Shown one piece after another: positions 34,625 through 43,365 of a stretch of DNA of 64,000 nt. Each line of letters starts with the position of its first letter. Within the stretch, counting starts at the first letter, position 1. The DNA is from DASRBN01 sp035294305. GTDB lineage: Bacteria; Chloroflexota; Ktedonobacteria; Ktedonobacterales; Ktedonobacteraceae. The stretch covers positions 51,152 through 115,151 of the forward strand of contig DATGLD010000001.1 in the NCBI GenBank assembly GCA_035294305.1, given 5' to 3'. The notes below the pieces were generated by a model, which saw nothing but the letters and a program-made list of their open reading frames with translations, was not told where the DNA came from and did not search any database. Made by a program: the position numbers and the translations under genes.

Positions 34625-34918
34625 TTATTTCACAGTCGTCACCTTTGGGACGCGCTTGCCACAGTTCGGGCAATAAGAATCATCGGGCTGCATAAAATTA
34701 CCGCAGTAGGGGCATTTTTTCAGCAAGTGCTGGCGAGACTCAAGCACCTGCTTGAAATGGACATTTTGACGGTAAAGCCAGACGGAGAGGAAAAAGGCGA
34801 AGATGGAGAGGAAAATAAGCAGGATCAGGAGAGTAGCAGCCAGAAAATCGAGACCGGCAAACACTGACCCGGCTGCGTAAACAATGGCGTCACAAAGCAA
34901 CATCATGCCAGTACACAT
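34625..34918 (-). CDS. Small membrane protein with C-terminal zinc ribbon
   Basis: 97 residues. One or two hydrophobic helices (about residues 5-45, with AATLLILLIFLSIFAFFLSV) followed by a zinc ribbon CPYCGNF...CPNCGKRVP. The start at 34918 is chosen because AGGAG lies seven bases upstream; a longer form lacks a ribosome-binding site. An extended -10 promoter is seen 56 bases upstream. Possibly co-transcribed with the P450 gene. Function unknown. Confidence 0.7.
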   Translation of the reverse strand: MCTGMMLLCDAIVYAAGSVFAGLDFLAATLLILLIFLSIFAFFLSVWLYRQNVHFKQVLESRQHLLKKCPYCGNFMQPDDSYCPNCGKRVPKVTTVK

Positions 34919-34973
34919 GTGTTTCTCCTGGATATATTCCATAGAAGTCAAGAATTTTTCCCAAACCATTTTG

Positions 34974-34982
34974 ATTATAGCA
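34974..34982 (-). promoter_or_regulatory. Extended -10 promoter
   Basis: Minus-strand TGCTATAAT, an exact extended -10 box, about 56 bases upstream of the small zinc-ribbon gene; no clear -35. Confidence 0.5.
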
Positions 34983-35081
34983 CAATATATTTATCTCGCG
35001 CTAGACGTTTTGGCAAAATACTCTACTTTATTCTATAAAAACTCTACACTGGTCGTTTCAGAATGCTGCGCGGGGGGAAAC

Positions 35082-35111
35082 TTGACAACTGACATGTCTG
35101 AGCCTCATACT
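35082..35111 (+). promoter_or_regulatory. Promoter upstream of the FHA-ABC gene
   Basis: TTGACA (35082-35087), an 18-base spacer and CATACT (35106-35111). The leader to the FHA-ABC start would be about 180 bases and contains a mini-ORF. Confidence 0.55.
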
Positions 35112-35153
35112 GGTGGCAGAGCTTTGGCTTTGAACTCCCGTGACAAGGAGTAT

Positions 35154-35207
35154 ATGAACAATCCTACAGAACCTTTTTTTGTTGTGATACGTGTCTACAA
35201 GAGATAG
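35154..35207 (+). CDS. 17-codon leader ORF, tentative
   Basis: AAGGAG three bases before an ATG, then 17 codons (MNNPTEPFFVVIRVYKR) and TAG, inside the predicted leader of the FHA-ABC transcript. The rest of 34970-35300 holds only the promoter and a degenerate repeat (35220-35250). Confidence 0.3.
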   Translation: MNNPTEPFFVVIRVYKR

Positions 35208-35300
35208 GAAGAAAAAAGCTGCAGGAACACTGCCTGGTGCCTGTCCTCAGATGAATCGCCTCTCTTCCTATGTTACTGGAACGTGTGAATACCGGGATAT

Positions 35301-37973
35301 GTGAAGCGAATGGTAAGATATTCAATCGAGGATGCGGCTAAAAAACTTGGCATTGATACGGAGACGTTAGGGCGCTGGATGGCAAGCGCCCATATGGCTG
35401 TCTCTCCAGATCCGGCCAGTCACGAATATGTGCTGGATGAGTTGCAGCTGGATCAGCTCGCGCGTGCGCATGGCTTGCAAAAGGATGTCATCCCTGCGCA
35501 GGATACTCAGCAGGAAACATCCTATTGGGGGCCGCAGGGAGAAGGGATAAGCGGCGTTCCTACGATACATTTACAGCAGAGTGAAGAGATAAATGTGCCC
35601 ACGGCCGGCCGGCCGCAGGGAGGAGAAATAATGGGAGGGCGAGCACAAGGGTCGTCCCTACAACCTCCCGCTCAAAATGGAGTGGTGGGGCAACCCGTTG
35701 CGCCTATGCCGCGGGATGCCGTGAACGAGCCGACTTTGAGTATGGGCGAGGGGGGACGGAAGCATTCCGGCCAACCCCCATCTGCTCCGGATATTGTGCC
35801 AGAAATTCGTCCGATTAGGCTTGATGCGCCGGTTGTCACGATCGGACGTTTCCCCAATAATATGGTGGTGCTGAACAGTCCCCAGGTTTCAGGCTATCAC
35901 GCGCGTATAGAGCAGCTGCCGGGTGGGGGCCATCGCATTGTGGATTTGCACAGCACCAATCACACCTACGTGAACTCGCAACAGGTGCGAGACCAGGTAC
36001 TGAAACCAGGAGATGAGATCAGCATCGGCGGCTACCAGTTTAGTTACACGGGTGATGCGCTTGTGCAGGCGGGTGAGGGATATAGTATTCGCATCGACGC
36101 GCTGCACCTCAAGCAGTATGGCGGCTGGCGCGTCACGCTGCTGAACGATATTTCGCTAGATATTCCGCAGCATTCACTGGTGGCCTTAGTAGGTAGTTCA
36201 GGGGTGGGAAAGACGACACTCCTTGACGCGCTGAGCGGCATTCGACCGGCAGCTAAAGGGTTAGTGCTGTATAATGGGCGCGATTATTACCGCAATCAGG
36301 CCTCGTTCAACACGCAGATCGGCTACGTGCCGCAGAGCGACATTATTCACAAGGATTTGACGGTGCAGCACGCGCTGTACTATACCGCCAGGATGCGCCT
36401 GCCAAAAGACTTCACGCGCAAGCAGATCAAGGAGCGCATCAACGAAGTGCTGGATGAGGTCGAAATGACGCACCGGCGCAGGATGCTGGTGCGCAATCTC
36501 TCAGGCGGCGAGCGCAAGCGCGTTTCGCTGGCGCTGGAATTGCTGGCAAACCCCAGCGTCTTCTTTCTAGATGAGCCAACATCGGGTCTCGATCCCGGCC
36601 TTGATCTGAAGATGATGCAGTTGTTGCGCAAGCTGGCTGACAAGGGGCATACGATTATTCTAGTGACGCACGCGACGACAAATATCAATGTGTGTGATTT
36701 TGTCTGCTTCCTGGCCCGTGGTGGGCGCCTGGCATATTATGGACCGCCGGGTGAGGCGCTGTCCTATTTTGGCGTGCAGACATACGCCGAGGTTTATAAT
36801 ACGCTGGACCCGTCGGACGAACACAAAGATGCCCCCAGAAAGGCCGAGGAGCGCTTTAAGCATTCTCCCTATTATCAGCGCTATATCGCCGATCCTCTCA
36901 ACCGCGAGATGGAAGAAAATCAAGACCTGGAGGAATTGAACCTGCCCGTGAAGAAGGCGAAGCGCGGCAGTCCCTGGCGGCAATTTCGCATCCTGACGAG
37001 GCGCTACCTGGAGTTGTTGAAGAATGACGCGGTGAATCTGGCAATCTTGCTGTTTCAGGCTCCGATTATCGGACTGATCCTGTACTACCTGGCAAGTCCG
37101 ACGACGTTTACATCAACGAGCGTAGCGACGTGCCCTATACACGCCGATGCCTTGCAGCAGACGGGGCCGATTGTATCCTATAGTTGCCAGCGCGTGGTCG
37201 ACTTCCTCAATTCGCCGCAGGGGGCGCAATTCGCCGCCCAGCAAGGGATGTCGAAGCAGCAGCTATTGCAGGCCGCCATCCTGCCCAATTCGGGAGCCGA
37301 TGCGCAGACGCTGCTCTTCATTATGGCCTTTGCAGCCGTGATGTTCGGAGTGATCAACGGCGTGCGAGCGATTGTGCGTGAGGTGCCTATTTACCGGCGT
37401 GAACGCATGGTCAATCTTGGCATTGTGCCCTATATGTTCTCGAAGATTGTGGTGCTTGGCATCTTATCGCTGTTGCAGAGCGCCGTTCTGGTGTACATCG
37501 TGAATCTGAAAGCGCCCTACCACCAGGGCATCATCTTGCCGCCATTCGCGGAAATATATATCTCGATGGCGCTGACATCATTGGCAGGATTGATGATCGG
37601 CCTGCTGCTCTCGGCGCTGGCCCCCAACACGGACCGCGCAATGAGCCTGGTACCGCTCATCCTTATTCCGCAGGTAATCTTCTCAGGAGTGGTATTCAAT
37701 CTGAACTCGCCTATCCTGCAAGCGATAGGGGCGCTGTTCGCGGCACGCTGGGCAATATCAGGCATGGGATCGACTATTGGCCTGCATGCAGACAAACTGG
37801 GAGTCGATAATTTTTCGTACCAGGGCACGCTCTATGTCACACTCAATCCCGCCGATGCCTTGCCAGGGGCGATTGAACACCTGGCGATTGTCTGGGGCGC
37901 GCTGGTCATTATGATCATTGTGATTGCCCTGGCTACCGCGCTGGCGCTGAAGAACAAGGATGTGAGCCGGTAG
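35301..37973 (+). CDS. MerR-like/FHA/ABC-2 fusion transporter
   Basis: 890 residues in four parts: an N-terminal MerR-type helix-turn-helix (about residues 4-55, YSIEDAAKKLGIDTETLGRW); a Pro/Gly-rich linker with repeat-derived sequence; an FHA phosphothreonine-binding domain (about 170-250, TIGRFPNNMVVLNSPQVSG then HRIVDLHSTNHTYVN); an ABCG-type ATPase (Walker A GSSGVGKTTLL, signature NLSGGERKRVS, Walker B VFFLDEPTSGLDPG); and an ABC-2 membrane domain with about six helices from residue 580. An exporter controlled by Ser/Thr phosphorylation is the natural inference. GTG 35301 or ATG 35310 may start it. Confidence 0.88.
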   Translation: MKRMVRYSIEDAAKKLGIDTETLGRWMASAHMAVSPDPASHEYVLDELQLDQLARAHGLQKDVIPAQDTQQETSYWGPQGEGISGVPTIHLQQSEEINVPTAGRPQGGEIMGGRAQGSSLQPPAQNGVVGQPVAPMPRDAVNEPTLSMGEGGRKHSGQPPSAPDIVPEIRPIRLDAPVVTIGRFPNNMVVLNSPQVSGYHARIEQLPGGGHRIVDLHSTNHTYVNSQQVRDQVLKPGDEISIGGYQFSYTGDALVQAGEGYSIRIDALHLKQYGGWRVTLLNDISLDIPQHSLVALVGSSGVGKTTLLDALSGIRPAAKGLVLYNGRDYYRNQASFNTQIGYVPQSDIIHKDLTVQHALYYTARMRLPKDFTRKQIKERINEVLDEVEMTHRRRMLVRNLSGGERKRVSLALELLANPSVFFLDEPTSGLDPGLDLKMMQLLRKLADKGHTIILVTHATTNINVCDFVCFLARGGRLAYYGPPGEALSYFGVQTYAEVYNTLDPSDEHKDAPRKAEERFKHSPYYQRYIADPLNREMEENQDLEELNLPVKKAKRGSPWRQFRILTRRYLELLKNDAVNLAILLFQAPIIGLILYYLASPTTFTSTSVATCPIHADALQQTGPIVSYSCQRVVDFLNSPQGAQFAAQQGMSKQQLLQAAILPNSGADAQTLLFIMAFAAVMFGVINGVRAIVREVPIYRRERMVNLGIVPYMFSKIVVLGILSLLQSAVLVYIVNLKAPYHQGIILPPFAEIYISMALTSLAGLMIGLLLSALAPNTDRAMSLVPLILIPQVIFSGVVFNLNSPILQAIGALFAARWAISGMGSTIGLHADKLGVDNFSYQGTLYVTLNPADALPGAIEHLAIVWGALVIMIIVIALATALALKNKDVSR
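35633..35669. repeat. Repeat-derived sequence in the FHA linker
   Basis: GGGAGG ... CCTCCC arms around AAGGGTCGTCCCTAC, read in frame in the disordered linker before the FHA domain. Confidence 0.5.
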
Positions 37974-37981
37974 GATAAGCA

Positions 37982-38049
37982 AAAAGAGAGAAAAGAGGTT
38001 CAGGTGGGCAACGCGCGCGTTGCCCACCTGAACCTCTTTTCTCTCTTTT
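37982..38049. terminator. 68-bp perfect palindrome, bidirectional terminator
   Basis: The whole 68 bases are self-complementary (34-bp arms, no loop), with CAGGTGGGCAACGCG in the arm and A-run/T-run at the outer ends. It follows the FHA-ABC stop by eight bases and gives a strong intrinsic terminator in either direction. Confidence 0.9.
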
Positions 38050-38079
38050 CTAGAAAAGTACCGGCAAGGCCTTGCATTT

Positions 38080-38109
38080 TTGACGACGCCTGACCCAATC
38101 TGCTATAGT
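38080..38109 (+). promoter_or_regulatory. Promoter of the secreted cyanophycinase-like gene
   Basis: TTGACG (38080-38085), an 18-base spacer and TATAGT (38104-38109), about 65 bases upstream of the chosen start. Confidence 0.6.
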
Positions 38110-38173
38110 TGTGTGGGGGATAGATTTCGTTGTATCCATGGGTTCAACCACTATTTTTCTTCAGGAGGTTGTC

Positions 38174-39517
38174 ATGTCTACGCGGCTTCACGTGATATCC
38201 CATACGATAGCGAAAGTGCTATTGTCAACACTTCTCTTCACGGGTTTATGTACTGCTGGCTTCTTCGTCGCTCCTTCTGCCTATGCCGGCGGGCGGCATT
38301 CGATTCAGACGCGGGCTCCGGCCCAGAAAGGCAGGTTTCTGGTGCTGGGAGGTGGCGCGCTATCCAATTTTAATGATCCTGTTTACAGCGAAGTTGTGAG
38401 CCTTGCCGGTGGAAAGGGCGTGGCAAGGATAGGCATTATCACTGCCGCCTCGATTACGCCACGCAAGGATGGGCAATTCTACGTAGACCTGTTTTTGAAA
38501 CATTATGGAGTTGCCGATGCTGAATGGATACCCATTGATCGCGCGCACCTCAATAATACAAAATCTCCCAAAGTGATTGCCCAGATCAACAGCATGACCG
38601 GCTTCTTTTTCGGCGGCGGAGATCAGTCGCGATTGGTTTTTTGTATGTTTTACAATGGCACGCCGGCTCCTGGCAATCATCCCACGCCGTCTCCTGCGCT
38701 GAAGGCCATCATCGCAAAATACGATGCCGGAGCGGTTGTCGGCGGGACAAGCGCTGGAAGCGATGCCCAGGTGAAAGCGCCAATGATTACCGGTGGTGAG
38801 AGTTACGAGGCCATTCGCAACGGCGCATTTCCATATATACAAGAAGATCACTTGAACGATCTATCATATAATCCCGCGGGCGGTTTCGGCCTGTTTACTT
38901 ATGGACTGCTCGATACCCATTTTACCGAGCGTGGTCGCCAGGGACGCCTTATTCGTCTGGCGGCAGATACCCACACGCCGATGGCTTATGGCATTGACCA
39001 GGATACAGGCCTGCTGATTACGAATGCTGATAGCCCCCAGGCGCAAATGCAGGTGATCGGGCAACACGGCGTCTATATCCTGGACCTCTCGAAAGCGACA
39101 ATAGATAAGAAAGGGCCATTCTGGTCTATCTTCAATGTCAAAGTGACCTACCTCACCGTTGGCGATTCGTTCGATCCCAACACGAAAACGGTCACAATCG
39201 CGAATTGGAAAACCCCGCTGGCAGGTCACGAACAGCACAATCATCCGCGACCCCCAACGCATGATATCTTCAGCAGCTTCCGCGATCATGGTGGTAAAAA
39301 CGGCCAGGGAGTGCCCAATGCCTTCACCGTCTTTTCGACCAACCTTTTCGATAGCCGCGCCGCCACCACTTATGGCCTGACATACGAGGACCACCCGACC
39401 TTTGAGGTGCAAATGATCAAATTGAAGGACGCATCCGGCTACATCGGAGCATTCCAGGGCATGCAGTACATCTCTTACATCAAGCTGACCGTAAACATTT
39501 TTACGTATCGCCAGTAG
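38174..39517 (+). CDS. Secreted S51 (cyanophycinase-like) peptidase
   Basis: About 447 residues. Signal peptide over the first 38 residues ending in PSAYA. FLVLGGGALSNF and GFFFGGGDQSRL match the N-terminal fold of cyanophycinase, and VVGGTSAGSDAQ carries the nucleophilic Ser of the S51 family. The C-terminal 130 residues after the S51 domain have no assignment. The start at 38174 has AGGAGG six bases upstream. Cyanophycinases cut multi-L-arginyl-poly-aspartate; an extracellular enzyme would let the cell use external cyanophycin or a related beta-aspartyl peptide. A second S51 protein lies at 40457. Confidence 0.85.
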   Translation: MSTRLHVISHTIAKVLLSTLLFTGLCTAGFFVAPSAYAGGRHSIQTRAPAQKGRFLVLGGGALSNFNDPVYSEVVSLAGGKGVARIGIITAASITPRKDGQFYVDLFLKHYGVADAEWIPIDRAHLNNTKSPKVIAQINSMTGFFFGGGDQSRLVFCMFYNGTPAPGNHPTPSPALKAIIAKYDAGAVVGGTSAGSDAQVKAPMITGGESYEAIRNGAFPYIQEDHLNDLSYNPAGGFGLFTYGLLDTHFTERGRQGRLIRLAADTHTPMAYGIDQDTGLLITNADSPQAQMQVIGQHGVYILDLSKATIDKKGPFWSIFNVKVTYLTVGDSFDPNTKTVTIANWKTPLAGHEQHNHPRPPTHDIFSSFRDHGGKNGQGVPNAFTVFSTNLFDSRAATTYGLTYEDHPTFEVQMIKLKDASGYIGAFQGMQYISYIKLTVNIFTYRQ

Positions 39518-39618
39518 GGGCGGGGATGGTGATGTGGGGCGGAGAGGGAGCTTGCTCCGCCCTGGGGCTGATTAAGGAATTTCACGATCAAAGCCGGCAG
39601 TCAGAGTGGTCTTAGCCG

Positions 39619-39684
39619 TGTCATGCTGAGCGAAGCGAAGAATCCACGAGCCATATAAGATTCTTCGCTTCGCTCAGCATGACA
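39619..39684. terminator. 26-bp inverted repeat between convergent genes
   Basis: Arms 39619-39644 and 39659-39684 are perfect complements; core CTGAGCGAAGCGAAGAATC. Between the 3' ends of the S51 gene and the minus-strand membrane protein gene, so suited to bidirectional termination. Best member of the second repeat class. Confidence 0.75.
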
Positions 39685-39751
39685 TGTTCCAGTGCTGGAG
39701 CCAGGTAAACAACCTCTCCATCCCCCCATGCAAGAACATGGCGGTTGTATC

Positions 39752-40288
39752 TCACTGTTGCGGGTAGTTGGACGGGGGATTCCCATAGGGAGGATAGCCG
39801 CCCTGCGGGTTTCCATACTGTGGCGAACTACCCTGCTGATAACCCTGTTGAGGATAGCCACCCTGTTGTGGATAACTTCCTTGTTGTGGATAACCCTGCT
39901 GGGGATAGCCCTGTTGCGGGTAGCCAGCCGGCGCATATCCTGCCGCTGCAACCTGCGGGTTTGCCCGTGTAGTCGGCCCGGCAAAGATGTAGACGAGCAT
40001 GGTAATGCCTGATAACAGCAACAGGCAGATAAACCAGCCCCAACGGCCGAGTTGAGCAGTCTTCACCAGCGCTCCAATCCAGGCAACCAGGTTAATGATA
40101 CCGGCGACGACGAACAAAAAGATTGATATGCCAAAGAGAGCGGGATTGCCAATCGACGATACCTGCGTGTACCCGCTTGCATCGGTGTAGGTCTGAGTGC
40201 CCGCAAGACCGGCGAAGAGCAGTATAATAGCGACGATGGTTATTGCCAGGCCTATCAGGTAGAGATTGCGACTGAGCGCTTTGCTCAT
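39752..40288 (-). CDS. Membrane protein with Pro-Gln-Gln-Gly-Tyr repeat tail
   Basis: About 178 residues: three or four hydrophobic helices in the first 115 residues (LIGLAITIVAIILLFAGLAG; FGISIFLFVVAGIINLVAWI; FICLLLLSGITMLVYIFAG), then a tail of about 65 residues with repeated GYPQQ units. The start at 40288 has AGGAGG seven bases upstream; the longer form overlaps that site. Tails of this kind are common in Chloroflexi and Actinobacteria membrane proteins and are thought to be disordered interaction segments. Function unknown. Confidence 0.75.
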   Translation of the reverse strand: MSKALSRNLYLIGLAITIVAIILLFAGLAGTQTYTDASGYTQVSSIGNPALFGISIFLFVVAGIINLVAWIGALVKTAQLGRWGWFICLLLLSGITMLVYIFAGPTTRANPQVAAAGYAPAGYPQQGYPQQGYPQQGSYPQQGGYPQQGYQQGSSPQYGNPQGGYPPYGNPPSNYPQQ

Positions 40289-40456
40289 GATGTACCTCCT
40301 GCAAGAGAAAAACAAGTAAGCCCAACTCTTGATCCGTTTGCGCTTATCTTTTTGACTACATATCTTCTTAACGCTCCATTATATCTTTTTTAGAGAGTGA
40401 AATATAGGGATAGGATATGGTAAGATCAGAACAACACGCTTGAAAGGACTGACGCT

Positions 40457-41239
40457 ATGGCACAACAACCTGTTTCGCATCCCAGGCCAGGCGCTATTGC
40501 CCTGGTTGGCTCCGGCGAATACCTGGACGTGATGAACACCACAGATCTCTATCTTATGGAAACGCTGGGCGGAGTTCGCAATGCGCGGGTGGCATTGCTA
40601 CCCACGGCCAGCGGCCTGGAAGAAAATGGCCCTGCTTACTGGAATGACCTGGGGCTGCGTCATTTTAAGCAGTTGGGCGTGCAAGATGTGCGGCCAACTG
40701 CTATCATTGACCGCGCCAGTGTAGAAGATGCGCGACAACTCGCCTTGCTGGAAGGGGCCAATTTTTATTACTTATCGGGCGGCAATCCGCAGCATACCAT
40801 TGAGACGCTGCGCGATTCCGCCACCTGGGAGATCATCACTTCGGCCTATAGACGAGGCGCGATACTTGCCGGATGCAGTGCGGGAGCAATGGCGCTGAGC
40901 GCCTATACGATTGCGATACGACAGATGTTCATGGGCGAAAAGCCTGGATGGGTAACATCGCTCGGCGTCGTGCCGCGCCTGGTAGTCTTCCCGCATTTTG
41001 ATCGCATGGCGAACTTTATCGACGACACAACGTTTCAGGAACTGCTCTCGACGCTGCCGGATGGGATCATCGCCGTGGGTGTGGACGAAAATACTGCGCT
41101 GGTACGTGTGGAAGCCAATCATACGGGCGACTCAATGGCAGCCGAGCGCTGGCAGGTAATGGGATTGCAAACGGTCAAGGTCTTTGTACGAGGGATGGAG
41201 CCGCGCATTGTACACGTGGGAGAGGAAGTGATGCTGTGA
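40457..41239 (+). CDS. Cytoplasmic S51 peptidase (cyanophycinase-like)
   Basis: 260 residues, no signal peptide. ALVGSGEYLDVMN and YYLSGGNPQHTIETL belong to the type 1 amidotransferase-like fold, and ILAGCSAGAMAL carries the S51 nucleophile. This is close in length to dipeptidase E/cyanophycinase enzymes. AAGGA lies nine bases before the ATG. It may act after the secreted paralogue upstream, but the two are separated by an opposite-strand gene. Substrate unproven. Confidence 0.85.
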   Translation: MAQQPVSHPRPGAIALVGSGEYLDVMNTTDLYLMETLGGVRNARVALLPTASGLEENGPAYWNDLGLRHFKQLGVQDVRPTAIIDRASVEDARQLALLEGANFYYLSGGNPQHTIETLRDSATWEIITSAYRRGAILAGCSAGAMALSAYTIAIRQMFMGEKPGWVTSLGVVPRLVVFPHFDRMANFIDDTTFQELLSTLPDGIIAVGVDENTALVRVEANHTGDSMAAERWQVMGLQTVKVFVRGMEPRIVHVGEEVML

Positions 41240-41303
41240 TTATGACGTCGCCAATGCGCTGCTCTGGCTGGTTGATCTTGCAATACGCTAAGGTATAGAG
41301 TCC

Positions 41304-41900
41304 ATGACTACCACTATGCATTCATATTCAGAAGCGGATCGGCAGCGCGTTATCGACTTTCGACGCTTGTGTAACACCGCCGAAAATAGCAACGATTACC
41401 CTACCGTCCTTGACCTGCATGAACTGCTGCATATCTCGCTTGCCGGCCAGACGGTGCGAACCGCCCTCTGGGAAGATAGTAGCGGGAAGCTCGTCGCTTA
41501 TGCCATAGTCGATTCACAATACTGTAACTGCTATTTCTTGGTGTCCCCTCATTTCCGCAGCCACGAACTCGAAACGGGCATCCTGAATTGGGCACAAGAC
41601 CGGCTTCGAGATGGTACCCTGGCAGCGTTTTGTTACAGCACAATTCCTACAGAGACTAACCAGCTAAGTGGGCGTAACGAAGGAGAAGTTGCCATCATTG
41701 GAACGAGGTCCGCCTATCGTGGGCAGGGGCTGGGCCGGGCAATGCTCCTGACAGCACTCCAGCGCTTAAAAGACCGCGGAGTTGAGACGGCAGTACTTGG
41801 AACAAGCAGCGAAAACGCGGCTGCACAAGCCATTTCTGCTTCAGCAGGTTTCCATATCCGCTACCGGTCGCTCTGGTACTCAAGACCTATTTCCCGGTGA
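41304..41900 (+). CDS. GNAT family N-acetyltransferase
   Basis: 198 residues. The acetyl-CoA loop is GTRSAYRGQGLGRAMLLTAL near residue 132, with LGTSSENAAAQAISASAGF as the following alpha4-beta6 region. The N-terminal half is divergent. Follows the S51 gene by 64 bases on the same strand; co-transcription is possible. Substrate unknown. Confidence 0.85.
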   Translation: MTTTMHSYSEADRQRVIDFRRLCNTAENSNDYPTVLDLHELLHISLAGQTVRTALWEDSSGKLVAYAIVDSQYCNCYFLVSPHFRSHELETGILNWAQDRLRDGTLAAFCYSTIPTETNQLSGRNEGEVAIIGTRSAYRGQGLGRAMLLTALQRLKDRGVETAVLGTSSENAAAQAISASAGFHIRYRSLWYSRPISR

Positions 41901-42029
41901 CGTTACAAAAGTAAACCTGAAGTCATCTCGTTGTGAAGCGACCGGCTTCTTTATTCCAACCGCAACGCTCGTCGAGGCTTATTGCTAGCAGGCAGGGCCC
42001 CGGTCTTTTGATGCTGGGATAGACAACTT

Positions 42030-43190
42030 CTAGAAGAGGCTCAATTGGACTAATGGCCTTCGTCCACTCAAGAGGATATAGGGAGATGCTTTCTCAGGCG
42101 CACGAATGCCAAGTTTCTGTAAGTCAATAAGAGAGGTCAGTTTCCCGTGACGTCGTGCCTTAAGAAGGGCATCGGCGCTCAGAGGGCCAATGCCTGGGAT
42201 TCGTAATAATTGCTGGCGGTCAGCAGTCATAATCTCTACGGGAGATTCGCGCAGGTGCCTTTCAGCCCATGCTCGCTTAGGATCGAGTTCGAGTTGCATA
42301 TTCCCATCGCTCAGGAACGGCAAATCTTCCACTTTCCAGCCATAGTCGCGCAGCAAAAAACTGGCCTGGTACAACCGGTGTTCACGCAGGGGATTTGTCG
42401 GGGGCAGGTTTTCAAAAGGCGTCTGGATGACGGGACTGAAGCCCGAATAATAAGCGCGTGTCACATGATATTGTCGATACAGGCGGCCGCTCAGTGAAAG
42501 TAGTTCCAGGTCTGTATCACCCACCGCTCCGACTACAAACTGTGTCACCGTACTGGCCAGCTTTTCATAGGGATGAGCGCGACGAATTTGCTCGGCCAGT
42601 TGCAGCATGTTCAGTAGCTCTCGTTGGAAGTCCTTCTTGGGAGCCAGCGCGTTCAACCGTTCCTGCGTTGGGCCTTCCAGGTTGACCGAGACACGGTCCG
42701 CCAGTTGCATCAAGCGGTAAAGCTGCTCATATTCGATTCCGGGCATGACTTTGAGGTGTAAATAGCCTCTATAATGATAGCGTTTGCGCACGATCTCCGC
42801 CGTATCGATGATCTTATCCTGGGTCGTCACGCTACCCCGGATGATACCTGATGAGAGGAACATGCCCTCGACCTGCCCCGCGCGTTGCAGTGTATCCAGA
42901 CCCGCCGCCAGTTCATCCGGCGTGAAGGTAAGACGCTTCGCCTTGCTGCGCCCGGCTCGAAAGGGGCAATAATTGCAATTTCTTTCGCAAGCCGTCGTTA
43001 CCATGGTCTTGAGGATAGGCTTGCTCCCTTTAGGGGTAGACACATTCGTAATGCACTCCGCCAGGCTATGAGACTGGTAAGGCACGCGTTTCTGTTCCGC
43101 CTGTGGTTGGTCGCCAGCCGGTTCGTATTCTGTGGCATCGCCCATCAGTGCCAGCTTTGTCAGCGTATCGGGGAGGGTTTGCACTAGCAT
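42030..43190 (-). CDS. Putative DNA modification/repair radical SAM protein
   Basis: 386 residues. The 4Fe-4S cluster motif is CERNCNYC (C-x3-C-x2-C) near residue 70, followed by a radical SAM barrel (GMFLSSGIIRGS, YLHLKVMPG, VSVNLEGPT). The C-terminal part has a helix-hairpin-helix (LLRIPGIGPLSADALLKARR) for DNA binding. This architecture is that of TIGR03916, often encoded next to a uracil-DNA glycosylase-like partner, which is absent here. Predicted to be transcribed leaderless from a promoter abutting the ATG. An insertion sequence lies just upstream. Confidence 0.88.
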   Translation of the reverse strand: MLVQTLPDTLTKLALMGDATEYEPAGDQPQAEQKRVPYQSHSLAECITNVSTPKGSKPILKTMVTTACERNCNYCPFRAGRSKAKRLTFTPDELAAGLDTLQRAGQVEGMFLSSGIIRGSVTTQDKIIDTAEIVRKRYHYRGYLHLKVMPGIEYEQLYRLMQLADRVSVNLEGPTQERLNALAPKKDFQRELLNMLQLAEQIRRAHPYEKLASTVTQFVVGAVGDTDLELLSLSGRLYRQYHVTRAYYSGFSPVIQTPFENLPPTNPLREHRLYQASFLLRDYGWKVEDLPFLSDGNMQLELDPKRAWAERHLRESPVEIMTADRQQLLRIPGIGPLSADALLKARRHGKLTSLIDLQKLGIRAPEKASPYILLSGRRPLVQLSLF

Positions 43191-43196
43191 GGGTAT

Positions 43197-43225
43197 AGTA
43201 TAACGAACTTCTGTTCCAGTGTCAA
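43197..43225 (-). promoter_or_regulatory. Strong promoter giving a leaderless radical SAM mRNA
   Basis: On the minus strand TTGACA (43225-43220), exactly 17 bases, TATACT (43202-43197). The start point six or seven bases on falls at the A of the ATG (43190), and no Shine-Dalgarno sequence exists. Confidence 0.7.
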
Positions 43226-43365
43226 TAGAGATGAGGCAGAGGGGTGCGGTTCATTTTTTTGCGCCGCCTGGTTGCTAAGGAGGAGTGGTGGAAAGGAGCC
43301 AGGAGAGGGTAGACTGATGAAGAGGAAAAGAGTTGTCCCATCAGTCAAGAAGAGAGAAGCCCCAG

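Noticed and set aside
39780..39960. Short tandem repeats resembling a CRISPR array
   Set aside because: They are codon repeats for the GYPQQ tail of the membrane protein, 15-18 bases long without spacers. No CRISPR array or cas gene was seen in the window.
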